Counted from the stretch's first letter, positions 46,924 through 55,015 are shown. The stretch: DNA of 64,000 nt from an uncultured Christensenella sp. (GCA_949293905.1 CASFFG010000004.1:1-64000); one strand, 5' to 3'. The notes: generated from the letters alone by a model not told the origin. Numbers and translations: made by a program.

Positions 46924-49323
46924 ATGAAAAGAGCAAAGACCAGAACTAAATTAGCATACATTTTACTCGCTATACTTAGCGTGGTTTTTGCATTTATAGT
47001 AGGGGTGACTTATTGTGCAACTTCATTTAATTTGCAAGTTGGAAGTAATAGTTATGCGACTAACACATACTTAGCCATGCAGAACTATACTATAATTAAT
47101 GATTCTTTAACCTCGCCAATCCCATACGGTACGGGTGCACATAATAGCGAAGTTGTCCTACAATATTCTTATAGTTACTCAGTCGATGTTAGAATTAAAT
47201 ATTCGCTATCTTGGTCGAACGGATTAAGCACTGAGAATGTAATTTTAAACTATGCGAATAGGGATAATTTCATGGTGGATAGTGAGTATATATTCGTTCG
47301 CGATAGCATAACCGGCACGGGACAACTAACTATATTCACTGGCGTAGATTTTACTTTAGATGACGATTTTGATTATGTGGGAGCGTCACTTACAATAAAT
47401 ATTGATGAAGTGCGAGTTTATAAAGTTGGCTCATCATCTTACAATAGTTCACACCCGCTAGTTAGTGGAATTAATACTACTACATATCCTTCCGCTCAAG
47501 CGTGGTTAAAGTATAAGGCAAGAGATAGTTCGAATTCAAACGCTTTTGTAATAGTATACAATCATCTTTATGAAGGAAACGGGGTATCTCACCCTATTGA
47601 TGTGGGAGCATATTACCGCGTAGACGGAAACTATCGTTGGCTAGGTGGAATGAAATCATATGCTGGAGTTGGGGTGTATGTGGTTACGGGTTCGTCACCT
47701 ATTACCCTTTCAGCAACCGTGCGTGCGCGTTGGTATGCGGGCTCGGAAACGGGACAAGTCTTTGATAACAACTTGCTGTTGCACTACGCTAGCGGTTGGA
47801 ACGCAGTTTCTAGTTTGAGTGATGAGATTTTCCCAACTTATAATTATTCAACCTATATTCCAGCATATTCGACCGCCTATATTGAAATTGTGGATAGTTT
47901 AGAAATTACGACGCGCGGTTCTAACGCGGATAGAACGGCATATAGGGGTGCAAGCGCGGTAATTTATTCAATAGGTTTAAATGGTGGATTTACATCTGTT
48001 GGCGAAGCAGAAATTAGTAGCGGAGAAATAGCAAGTGCAGGATTTAGCGCTTCTAGCGGGTACTCTCAGCCAAACTATGAGATAGTCAATTCAACATTAT
48101 ATAAACCATTACTTTATGTTTATAACAACTATGGAACGAGCGCGGCGGCGCAAACATTTGAATTAAATATTAGTATAGTAAATAACACTTCAACGGCTTT
48201 GCAAATATCTAATGTAAGTTATACATTGCATTACTATATAGGAAATGGTAGTAACAGTACGAATGTCGCAAACTCATTCGCTGGTACGGACTGGTATAGA
48301 GCGACAGGTAGTTCAACAAGCGCGATTACTAGCATCACTTCGGCTGGATTTACTTATGTCCCACCATATAGCAGTATTACATTAACTACAAGTGTCCAAA
48401 TAGGAGCAAATTTCCAGTCCAATATAGTGGCTACAAATTACGGGAGTTTTGATGCGTATACCTATGTTGTGCCTAATGTGACCTTTGCGTCCTCTAGCAC
48501 GGTCAAGGCAGAAGTTGAGTTTGGAATGAGCGGAACAACTGGCGTATTTTATTTAAAGAATAAGACTGACTCTATACTTACAGTTAGTGCGACTACCTTG
48601 CAATTAAGAGAAATCACATATGAATTCACGCAGTTAACTAGTTCAATAGATTCGAGTGTTCTAAACAACTGGTCTAGTATCTATTGGCAGTATTATGTAA
48701 GGAGTGGTAGTAACTTTATAAGAAATACAAATTCCTCTAGACCTTCTACTTCAAATCTATCTAGTTATTACTCTATGTCGGTGGTTAGTGACCCAGTAAC
48801 GCTTAGCGGAACGAACTTTACTACATACAACGGATTTACTAACGGTTCGTCGAATATGTCTTTAACATTAAAGCCGGGTGAAAGCCTAAAGATTGCTGAG
48901 ATTAGGGGTCTAACAAATTCAAGATATGTTCGATACGAATTAACTTATCAAAATAGTACTCAACCTAGCACAACCGCTAGAGCAAGTACAAACAATACTA
49001 TAGATGTTGTAAATGAAGATTCTAATAACGCGTATATCATAAACAATTCGTCTAGTTCGTATTTTGTTAGATATAATGGGACTTCTAGTACTAGTACAGA
49101 CATTAGACTTAGTGGCGGATATTACTACTATATAGGTATAGTTCGCCCAGGACAGATTGTAAAAATTCCATTGATAAACGCATCTAGCACTAGAATAGTA
49201 TTGCAAAATATAGTAGCACCAGACACATATGTAGATGGTGCTAGCGGTACTCTATCAAGTTGGACGACTGATAGTACAATATTAAACGCATTTAGGACAT
49301 ACTTTAACGGGAGCGGAAGTTAA
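46924..49323 (+). CDS. Large secreted beta-rich protein of the SipW operon
   Basis: 799 residues. A basic N-terminus and hydrophobic segment (~10-29) lead to VTYCATSF, where signal-peptide cleavage is likely. The rest is Ser/Asn/Tyr/Thr-rich with no Lys-rich core, alternating-strand pattern, and few Cys, typical of secreted beta-sandwich or fibre proteins. I recognise no named domain. It begins 1 base after the peptidase stop, so it is tightly coupled. It could be the major fibre or matrix subunit, but the signal is a weaker SipW-type match than the next two genes. Confidence 0.75.
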   Translation: MKRAKTRTKLAYILLAILSVVFAFIVGVTYCATSFNLQVGSNSYATNTYLAMQNYTIINDSLTSPIPYGTGAHNSEVVLQYSYSYSVDVRIKYSLSWSNGLSTENVILNYANRDNFMVDSEYIFVRDSITGTGQLTIFTGVDFTLDDDFDYVGASLTINIDEVRVYKVGSSSYNSSHPLVSGINTTTYPSAQAWLKYKARDSSNSNAFVIVYNHLYEGNGVSHPIDVGAYYRVDGNYRWLGGMKSYAGVGVYVVTGSSPITLSATVRARWYAGSETGQVFDNNLLLHYASGWNAVSSLSDEIFPTYNYSTYIPAYSTAYIEIVDSLEITTRGSNADRTAYRGASAVIYSIGLNGGFTSVGEAEISSGEIASAGFSASSGYSQPNYEIVNSTLYKPLLYVYNNYGTSAAAQTFELNISIVNNTSTALQISNVSYTLHYYIGNGSNSTNVANSFAGTDWYRATGSSTSAITSITSAGFTYVPPYSSITLTTSVQIGANFQSNIVATNYGSFDAYTYVVPNVTFASSSTVKAEVEFGMSGTTGVFYLKNKTDSILTVSATTLQLREITYEFTQLTSSIDSSVLNNWSSIYWQYYVRSGSNFIRNTNSSRPSTSNLSSYYSMSVVSDPVTLSGTNFTTYNGFTNGSSNMSLTLKPGESLKIAEIRGLTNSRYVRYELTYQNSTQPSTTARASTNNTIDVVNEDSNNAYIINNSSSSYFVRYNGTSSTSTDIRLSGGYYYYIGIVRPGQIVKIPLINASSTRIVLQNIVAPDTYVDGASGTLSSWTTDSTILNAFRTYFNGSGS

Positions 49324-49328
49324 AATAG

Positions 49329-50015
49329 ATGAAAAGAAAGAGCAAAGGGAATAGCATACTTTCAGTATTCGCTTTAATAGCGCTAATCTTTTTGTTCGTC
49401 GTTGAAATGTGTTTCGCGTATTTCACTGGCACTAGCGATAAATCGGGAGATTTAACTTTTGGTTCGTTACAGGTCAATTTTGCATATAGAGCGGAAGGTT
49501 CTGGCGCAGAGATTGTATACGACGATGTATTGAATGTAATTCCTTCTAGCGACCAAATAAAGCGTGGAGATGAGTTTGACATATGCTTAATGACCGATAG
49601 TGGAGATAGAAGTTCAGTAATTAATAATTTAATGTTCTATTCTCCATCTAGTTCGGCTGACTCATATGTGCGATTTAGGGTCAACGCATATGTTGTAAAA
49701 TCAAGCGGAAACATTGACACTTCCACTAATTATGGTCAGTATTTTAGGCTTATAGTCTCTGCTGATGTTAGTTATCAAACTATAACTAATGGCGGTGTGA
49801 CTAACACAATTTATTATCTCAACCCAACTCTTGGTACGACGCAGAACACATATTTGACTTTCGCAACGGGCATGCAACTATTAAATGAAGCACCACTTTC
49901 AATTTTAAATACTGATATTCAAATAACGATAACCTTTGAAGCCGTGCAGGCATCAAATAAAGCATACTTATCCGTCTTTGATGATGGTTGGGGATATAGT
50001 AGCAGTTGGACATAA
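49329..50015 (+). CDS. SipW-dependent secreted protein, TasA/camelysin-like
   Basis: 228 residues. The basic head, hydrophobic segment (9-27) and the following FAYFTGTSDKSG...LTFGSLQV reproduce the signature of SipW-dependent signal peptides (A-x-F-T-D/G then N/G-x-F-x-x-G), with cleavage predicted near residue 30. The mature part is a beta-sandwich-like, Ser- and Tyr-rich domain with RGDEFDICLMTDSG. TasA and camelysin share this start and form extracellular fibres. Begins 5 bases after the previous stop. Confidence 0.75.
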   Translation: MKRKSKGNSILSVFALIALIFLFVVEMCFAYFTGTSDKSGDLTFGSLQVNFAYRAEGSGAEIVYDDVLNVIPSSDQIKRGDEFDICLMTDSGDRSSVINNLMFYSPSSSADSYVRFRVNAYVVKSSGNIDTSTNYGQYFRLIVSADVSYQTITNGGVTNTIYYLNPTLGTTQNTYLTFATGMQLLNEAPLSILNTDIQITITFEAVQASNKAYLSVFDDGWGYSSSWT

Positions 50016-50647
50016 TGAAAAATTATAAGAAAAGCAGTAGTTTAATTATTTTATGTGTAGCACTAGTCACAATGTGTGCTAGTATTTTACTGCCGATGGT
50101 CAACGCATGGTTCACGGCGGGAAGTGGTAAGAATATCACGCTCGTAGCCCATATAGCGAACATCAATATCAACATTTATCAGGTTACATCGCAAGGGTCA
50201 ACGCTTATAAATCCGGAAGAGCCAACCTATATTGATTTAACTAACGAAGGTGATAACTTGGAAATTATTCCGGACACAAGTTATAGTCTAACCTTGCGTA
50301 TTCAAAATGACGATACAGGGACATCATCATTTAGTCAACTTAGATATAAAGTAGAATTCTTTGCTTCTACGCCTAGTGGAGATCAAGAGATTACAGGGGC
50401 AATTAGTGGTTTTACGGCTCCTAGCGGAGGCAATAACGGTTTTGTCTATGTGTCTAGTGATGGATATTACTACTACCGTTCAAGTTCAGGCGCAAACCAA
50501 GTCTTTGAGTCAGGCGCGGGTGTAAGTACACCATTGTACATTATGACGACTTTCTCTTTCCCGTATAGTTCGTTTGTAGATAGTTCGGGTAATAGTCTGT
50601 TTAATGGAAATAATTTAAAGATAGTGGTGACGGTCGACACATATTAA
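50015..50647 (+). CDS. Second SipW-dependent TasA/camelysin-like secreted protein
   Basis: 210 residues, starting at the ATG of a TAATG stop-start overlap, so translation is coupled to the upstream gene. The N-terminus reads basic head, hydrophobic segment (9-26), then VNAWFTAGSGKNITLVAHIANI, the same SipW-type layout with cleavage near residue 31. The mature domain is beta-rich (YSLTLRIQNDDTG, YKVEFFAS), like a pilin or TasA-type subunit. An earlier in-frame TTG at 50006 is not needed. Confidence 0.75.
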   Translation: MKNYKKSSSLIILCVALVTMCASILLPMVNAWFTAGSGKNITLVAHIANININIYQVTSQGSTLINPEEPTYIDLTNEGDNLEIIPDTSYSLTLRIQNDDTGTSSFSQLRYKVEFFASTPSGDQEITGAISGFTAPSGGNNGFVYVSSDGYYYYRSSSGANQVFESGAGVSTPLYIMTTFSFPYSSFVDSSGNSLFNGNNLKIVVTVDTY

Positions 50648-50658
50648 TGTGAGGTAAA

Positions 50659-51378
50659 ATGGCAAAATATGAAGAAGAGTTAAAACGATTAGCGCGTGAG
50701 CAAATCGAAAAGATTGAAAATGCTTCGTTAGAAGACGAAGAAGGTCTTTCAGTCGACGACTCTTCTAAGGATTTGGAGAAAAAACTAAAATCCAAGTCGG
50801 TTGACTCAATGGACCTAGAAGATGTCAACGAGCAAAATATAAAAAATTATCGCGTAAGAAACACAAGAAACAAAGCGATAATCGTGATTCTTACAATATT
50901 GCTTATAATAGTAGTTGCAGTAATTTCTATCTTAGTATCCACAATCTATTATGAGAACAATTCGTTTTTATACGTGCATGGTAGTGTAGACGCTGTCTAT
51001 ATCGTAGAGGGCGAAGAAATGGAGCGCTTTAGAACGCCGACTAGTATAAAAGGGAATAGATGTTTAGATATTGATATATATGTTCAAGTTAGACAATCGG
51101 GTCTATATAATGTTAATTTTTCCATCGAAGTGTATGCTGGAGAAGAGCGCCTTCAAAATGTGATTGCTAGAAATTATGACAGGCGATTTATTGAAAGTAG
51201 TGTTACTGATGGCGATAACACTTACATGATATATAGGAGTGAGAACCCTATAAATTTCTCGTATGATAATTCTTTTAGAATATGTGATGGTATTCTACTA
51301 GATGCGCAATACGAAGATGTATTGAATTTCGAAAATTTCCATATGGAAATCCATACTTATTTTGAGAGGGTTTCTTAA
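50659..51378 (+). CDS. Membrane-anchored beta-rich protein closing the SipW operon
   Basis: 239 residues. The N-terminal ~70 are charged and coiled-coil-like (EEELKRLAREQIEKIEN) and lie in the cytoplasm. One transmembrane helix (~73-97) precedes an extracytoplasmic domain of ~140 residues with beta-sandwich character (YNVNFSIEVYAG, FRICDGILL, FHMEIHTYF). It may tether, assemble or regulate the exported fibre proteins. GAGG precedes the ATG. The weak stem at 51365-51388 (GAGAG...CTCTC) has no U-run and may not terminate fully. Confidence 0.7.
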   Translation: MAKYEEELKRLAREQIEKIENASLEDEEGLSVDDSSKDLEKKLKSKSVDSMDLEDVNEQNIKNYRVRNTRNKAIIVILTILLIIVVAVISILVSTIYYENNSFLYVHGSVDAVYIVEGEEMERFRTPTSIKGNRCLDIDIYVQVRQSGLYNVNFSIEVYAGEERLQNVIARNYDRRFIESSVTDGDNTYMIYRSENPINFSYDNSFRICDGILLDAQYEDVLNFENFHMEIHTYFERVS

Positions 51379-51404
51379 GAATTCTCTCGAACTTATTTAA
51401 ATAT

Positions 51405-51433
51405 TTGCATTTTTGGTGCGAAATTATTAAAAT
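51405..51433 (+). promoter_or_regulatory. Promoter of the suf genes
   Basis: -35 TTGCAT (51405-51410), a 17-bp spacer and -10 TAAAAT (51428-51433), with a ribosome site GGAG before the ATG at 51456. Confidence 0.65.
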
Positions 51434-51455
51434 AGAGTACGAATTACGGAGAATT

Positions 51456-52163
51456 ATGATAAAACTAGAAAATATTACTTATGAAGTGGTTGATAATGGC
51501 GAGAGACGAAAAATTTTAGATAACATCTCGTATACCTTTAAAGATAATTGTGTAACCGCAATAACAGGGCATAATGGTAGTGGAAAATCAACATTAACTA
51601 AAATTATTATGGGGATAATCAAGCCCACAAGTGGGAAAATATTTTTTAACGATAAGGATATTACAAATTTAAGTATAGATGAGCGAGCAAGGCTTGGTAT
51701 TAATTATGCGTTTCAGCAACCGATAAATTTCCACGGAATTACGGTTAAGGAACTAATAGATATAGCCTCGAACGAAGAAAATAGCGTAAAAAAGGCATGT
51801 GATTATCTATCAAAAGTGGGAATTTGTGCGCGCGACTATATAGATAGGGAGTTCGATAAGACCTTATCTGGCGGAGAGCAAAAGCGCATAGAACTCGCTT
51901 TAACACTTGCAAAAAAAGGTAAAGTTGTAATATACGACGAACCGGAAGCAGGAATTGATTTGTGGAGTTTTGATAGATTAAACGATATTTTACAAGACGA
52001 TATTTGCTATATTATAGTTAGTCACCAACTAAGATTGTTAGAGCGCGCGGACGAAATTCTCGTTTTGAATTCGGGGAGAATTGAGAGAGAGGGGAAAACA
52101 GAAGATATATTAAAACATCTCGCAATCGGTCGATGCGGGCGGGCGCGTGGGGGGAAAAGATGA
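51456..52163 (+). CDS. sufC: SufC-like Fe-S cluster assembly ATPase
   Basis: 235 residues. Walker A GHNGSGKST begins at 38, the signature LSGGEQKR and Walker B VVIYDEPEAGID follow, with SHQ as the H-loop. SufC is an ABC-like ATPase that powers Fe-S cluster assembly on its SufB-type scaffold; it has no transmembrane partner. The start with ACGGAG is chosen over an upstream in-frame ATG at 51405 within the -35. The stop overlaps the next ATG (ATGA). Confidence 0.9.
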   Translation: MIKLENITYEVVDNGERRKILDNISYTFKDNCVTAITGHNGSGKSTLTKIIMGIIKPTSGKIFFNDKDITNLSIDERARLGINYAFQQPINFHGITVKELIDIASNEENSVKKACDYLSKVGICARDYIDREFDKTLSGGEQKRIELALTLAKKGKVVIYDEPEAGIDLWSFDRLNDILQDDICYIIVSHQLRLLERADEILVLNSGRIEREGKTEDILKHLAIGRCGRARGGKR

Positions 52164-53074
52164 AACTAGATAATATCACTAAAAATTTATTAAAAGAAAT
52201 AGCGGGACTACATGAGATACCCAACGGAGCGGTGTCCTTCCGTCTAAACGGCAAGAGCGAAACATTGCGCTCCACTCCGCACATAGAGATAAAAAAGAAA
52301 ACAGATAAGCCGGGAATTGATATTTATATTCACTCAAATTGTAAAAATGAAGCATGTCATATCCCAGTAATTGTAAACTCGAATGATTTTCACGACCTAG
52401 TATATAATGATTTTTATATCGAACCGGGGGCTGAAGTTACCATAGTTGCTGGCTGTGGAGTACATTCTAATGGATCGGGAAGTCATGATGGAATACACAC
52501 TTTCCATGTAGGGAAAAATTCAAAAGTAACATATGTTGAAAATCATTTGGCATTAGGGAACGGGGCTAACAAAACACTTAATCCTACCACAATTTTAAGG
52601 TTGGACAGCGGGGCAAGCGTTACAATGAATACTACTCAAATTGGTGGAGTGGATAATTCCAACCGTATTACTAAAGTATATTTAAAAGACGATGCCAGTT
52701 TAGTTGTTAACGAAAAAATATTGACCGATAGATTTAATGTGGCAAAAACTAATTTTAAAGTTGAACTATTGGGTAAAGGTAGTAAGTGTAACATAGTTTC
52801 TAGAAGCGTGGCACGCGGAGAGAGCGAGCAAGTCTTTAAATCAAATTTAGTTGGGAAGAATGATTGCTTTGGACATGTTGAATGCGATGGTATTTTGTTG
52901 GATAATGCACGAATAGATTCTGTCCCTATGGTTAGCGCAAAATCTAACCTTGCTAGCCTATCTCATGAAGCGTCGATTGGGAAAATTGCAGGGGAACAAA
53001 TAATAAAACTTATGACATTGGGCTTGACGGAAGGAGATGCAGTGAATAAAATTATTGAAGGATTTTTAAAATAG
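52160..53074 (+). CDS. SufB/SufD-family Fe-S scaffold (minimal SUF/SMS type)
   Basis: 304 residues starting at the ATGA overlap. The C-terminal half has the SufBD beta-helix signature: LLGKGSKCNIVSRSVARG, FKSNLVGKNDCFGHVECDGILLD, and the terminal EASIGKIAGEQIIKLM-type region. It is shorter than standard SufB (~470), lacking much of its N-terminal domain. A paired SufB-SufC without SufD, SufS or SufU nearby resembles the two-component SMS systems of anaerobes. Cys residues in CGVHSNG and KNDCFG may hold cluster ligands. An earlier GTG frame at 52133 is not needed. Confidence 0.88.
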   Translation: MKLDNITKNLLKEIAGLHEIPNGAVSFRLNGKSETLRSTPHIEIKKKTDKPGIDIYIHSNCKNEACHIPVIVNSNDFHDLVYNDFYIEPGAEVTIVAGCGVHSNGSGSHDGIHTFHVGKNSKVTYVENHLALGNGANKTLNPTTILRLDSGASVTMNTTQIGGVDNSNRITKVYLKDDASLVVNEKILTDRFNVAKTNFKVELLGKGSKCNIVSRSVARGESEQVFKSNLVGKNDCFGHVECDGILLDNARIDSVPMVSAKSNLASLSHEASIGKIAGEQIIKLMTLGLTEGDAVNKIIEGFLK

Positions 53075-53077
53075 GTA

Positions 53078-53105
53078 TTGACAAATTGTTATTAAGAGGT
53101 AAAAT
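53078..53105 (+). promoter_or_regulatory. Promoter of the 53112 gene, predicted leaderless
   Basis: A perfect -35 TTGACA (53078-53083), a 16-bp spacer and -10 TAAAAT (53100-53105). The ATG at 53112 is six bases later. A purine stretch AAGAGG (53094-53099) is upstream of the transcription start and would not be in the mRNA. Confidence 0.72.
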
Positions 53106-53111
53106 AAGAAT

Positions 53112-53411
53112 ATGATAGAAATAAAAAATATGGAAGAGTTTAGAACAAGCGCGCACAAACTTATAAAATACTTAGATGAGGGTCTAAATTTTTATAAGAT
53201 TAAATTAATAGAGCCTGACCTAATTAAATGGTACAATGGCTATGTGACTCTTGATGTACTCTGCGGGGAAGAAGCAAATCGTCTTTTAAGGGAAATCTTA
53301 ACCAAACGCAAAGCAGTGCACGAGTTAGAAAAGAAGCAAAGGCTGGCGAAAGCAAAGGAAGAACGTTTAATTAAAGAACAAGCGAAGAATGAAAATGGAT
53401 TCAATGTTTAA
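53112..53411 (+). CDS. Small hypothetical protein
   Basis: 99 residues, not recognised. An N-terminal globular half (YKIKLIEPDLIKWYNGYVTLDVLCG) is followed by a highly charged Lys/Glu helix (residues ~62-95), possibly a coiled coil. No membrane segment. It follows the suf genes but has its own consensus promoter and terminator, so it is independent. Confidence 0.65.
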   Translation: MIEIKNMEEFRTSAHKLIKYLDEGLNFYKIKLIEPDLIKWYNGYVTLDVLCGEEANRLLREILTKRKAVHELEKKQRLAKAKEERLIKEQAKNENGFNV

Positions 53412-53456
53412 AAAATGCTTAAATTAAAAATTTCAATTTAAGCATTTTTATTTTTT
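53410..53456 (+). terminator. Terminator of the 53112 gene
   Basis: AAAAATGCTTAAATT (53411-53425) pairs with AATTTAAGCATTTTT (53435-53449), with a T-run after it. The stem overlaps the stop codon region. Confidence 0.85.
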
Positions 53457-53557
53457 TGTTTTTTATTATTAAAAATTAATTTAAAATATATAAAATTAAT
53501 TAAAAATACATTATTTTAAGTGTTTTTTAATTTTTTTATTAATTTTATTTAAATATT
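53457..53557. repeat. AT-only palindromic element (copy 4)
   Basis: About 100 bp between convergent genes, with core AAAAATAC (53502-53509) and GTGTTTTT (53520-53527) allowing a G-T pair. Confidence 0.55.
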
Positions 53558-53863
53558 TTAGAAATCATTGTTTGAGAGTTCGTCATACATCTCGTCTGCG
53601 GTAATCTCTCGTTTTAACATAGCATATTTCTGTTTGGTAGATTCGCCACCGTGGATATGCTTCACACTAAAATTTTCTTCTAATAGTTGTTTCACACTTA
53701 AGTAAAGGCGATAATCTATATACTTTAATTTCACACTTAAATCATGGTGTACTGTACTTTTTGGAATATTAAATTCTTTTGCTGTCGCGCGTATAGTAGT
53801 GTGGTTATCTAAAATGTAGTTCGCTAGTTTTATTACTCTATCGTCTAAATCATAGTAAGTCAT
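53558..53863 (-). CDS. spoIIID: SpoIIID-family sporulation transcription regulator
   Basis: 101 residues. Residues ~20-45 form a helix-turn-helix (TIRATAKEFNIPKSTVHHDLS) matching Bacillus SpoIIID (VRVIAKEFGVSKSTVHKDLT), followed by LSVKQLLEENFSVKHIHGGESTKQKY, equivalent to its HLRGGEATKLKY. SpoIIID governs mother-cell genes during endospore formation. It suggests that the host or its ancestors sporulate. AAGGAG precedes the ATG. A minus-strand ATATT...GATAAAT pair upstream might be a sigma-E-like promoter, unproven. Confidence 0.88.
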   Translation of the reverse strand: MTYYDLDDRVIKLANYILDNHTTIRATAKEFNIPKSTVHHDLSVKLKYIDYRLYLSVKQLLEENFSVKHIHGGESTKQKYAMLKREITADEMYDELSNNDF

Positions 53864-53984
53864 ATTTTCTCCTTTAACTAATCTATTTATCGCCAGTGCG
53901 GAATATGTCTTAAAATGAAAATTTTTGACGAAAAAAGTAAATCAAATCTACGGTGGATTTAACTTATGTAAATCAAAAAAATTT

Positions 53985-54096
53985 AATTTAATTATAAAAT
54001 AAAAAACATATAATAATCTTTAAAAATTAGTAAAAAAATAAAAAATATTAATTTTTAGCATAATTTATAATATTTTTATTAATTTTTTAATTATTT
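53985..54096. repeat. AT-only palindromic element (copy 5)
   Basis: Core AAAAATATTA (54041-54050) with TAATATTTTT (54068-54077). It lies at the 3' end of ttcA on the minus strand, where it could terminate transcription. Confidence 0.55.
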
Positions 54097-54807
54097 TTAA
54101 ATTTTATCCAATAAATTATAACTTTCAGGATCTAAGATAGCATGTTCAATTCTTTTCTTTGAGTCAGGAAAGTCATGTTCAAGTTTGCGAATAAAATTAG
54201 AAATCTCTCTACGCTTGCTATTGTCATTTGCGGGGCACTTGCTTTTTAAAATTGGCATATTTTTACTTGCATTTATTATTTTACTTTCTTCGGTTAGATA
54301 TAATGGGCGGATTAAAGTGACGCCTGCTTTTGACATAAATGCTTTTGGAAGCATGGTTGATAGTCTCCCTTCGTATAACAGTGACATAAAGAATGTTGTT
54401 ATGACATCTTGTTTATGATGTGCAAGTGCGAGTTTATTGCAACCCAATCTGTTACATGCTGTGTTTAATGCGCCTCTACGCATTTTAGCACATAGGGAAC
54501 ATGGATTTTTCTCTTTCCTAATATCAAAAACTATCTTTTTTATATCAGTTTTCTCAATTACTAATTCAACTCCTAATTCATCACAAAATCTTTTTAATCC
54601 GTCATAACTTTCTTCGCCTGAGTATATATCTATGTTTACAGCCACTATATCATAATCATATAGGCCAAATTTTTTAAAATCGGCAAGTGCTTTGAGCATA
54701 ACTAGGCTATCCTTTCCACCCGAAACTCCAACAGCAATTCTATCGCCGTTTTCTATCAACTCGTATTTTTCAACTGACTTTCTTAATGTACTTAAAACTT
54801 TTTGCAT
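54097..54807 (-). CDS. ttcA: TtcA-like PP-loop tRNA thiolation enzyme
   Basis: 236 residues. The PP-loop ATPase motif SGGKDS is at 29-34. Cys103 and Cys106 (PCSLC) and Cys191 (KSKCPAND) fit the Fe-S/active-site cysteines of the TtcA/TtuA group. TtcA makes 2-thiocytidine at tRNA position 32 using ATP and an Fe-S cluster; some relatives have other sulfur-transfer roles, so the exact product is uncertain. AGGAG precedes the ATG. Confidence 0.85.
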   Translation of the reverse strand: MQKVLSTLRKSVEKYELIENGDRIAVGVSGGKDSLVMLKALADFKKFGLYDYDIVAVNIDIYSGEESYDGLKRFCDELGVELVIEKTDIKKIVFDIRKEKNPCSLCAKMRRGALNTACNRLGCNKLALAHHKQDVITTFFMSLLYEGRLSTMLPKAFMSKAGVTLIRPLYLTEESKIINASKNMPILKSKCPANDNSKRREISNFIRKLEHDFPDSKKRIEHAILDPESYNLLDKI

Positions 54808-54819
54808 ACAATTTTCTCC

Positions 54820-54935
54820 TAAAAATTTTAAAAATTCATAAAAATTATAACAAAATTCATAAAAATATCAATTATTTTTATAAAATTTTAAAATTTTTTA
54901 ATTTTTTAATGAGATTTTTATTAATTTTTTTAAGA
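54820..54935. repeat. AT-only palindromic element (copy 6)
   Basis: About 115 bp upstream of ttcA, A-rich then T-rich (54840-54900), the same composition switch as the other copies but at a divergent gene start. The core is less regular. No gene. Confidence 0.4.
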
Positions 54936-54976
54936 AATAAAAAATTCGATAAATTTTTGTATATTTCGCGGATTAT

Positions 54977-55015
54977 TTGACTTTTCAACGGAGTTAATTA
55001 TATAATTAATTAACT
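54977..55015 (+). promoter_or_regulatory. Promoter of the second giant lipoprotein with a symmetric operator-like repeat
   Basis: -35 TTGACT (54977-54982), an 18-bp spacer and perfect -10 TATAAT (55001-55006). The -10 is exactly the 6-base spacer of a perfect 9-bp inverted repeat AGTTAATTA (54992-55000) and TAATTAACT (55007-55015). A dimeric repressor could bind there. AGAGGGG precedes the ATG at 55075. Confidence 0.68.

Noticed and set aside
54786..54980. Small plus-strand open frame upstream of the second lipoprotein
   Set aside because: Nearly pure AT, made of Lys/Ile/Phe, overlapping the start of ttcA and an AT palindrome.
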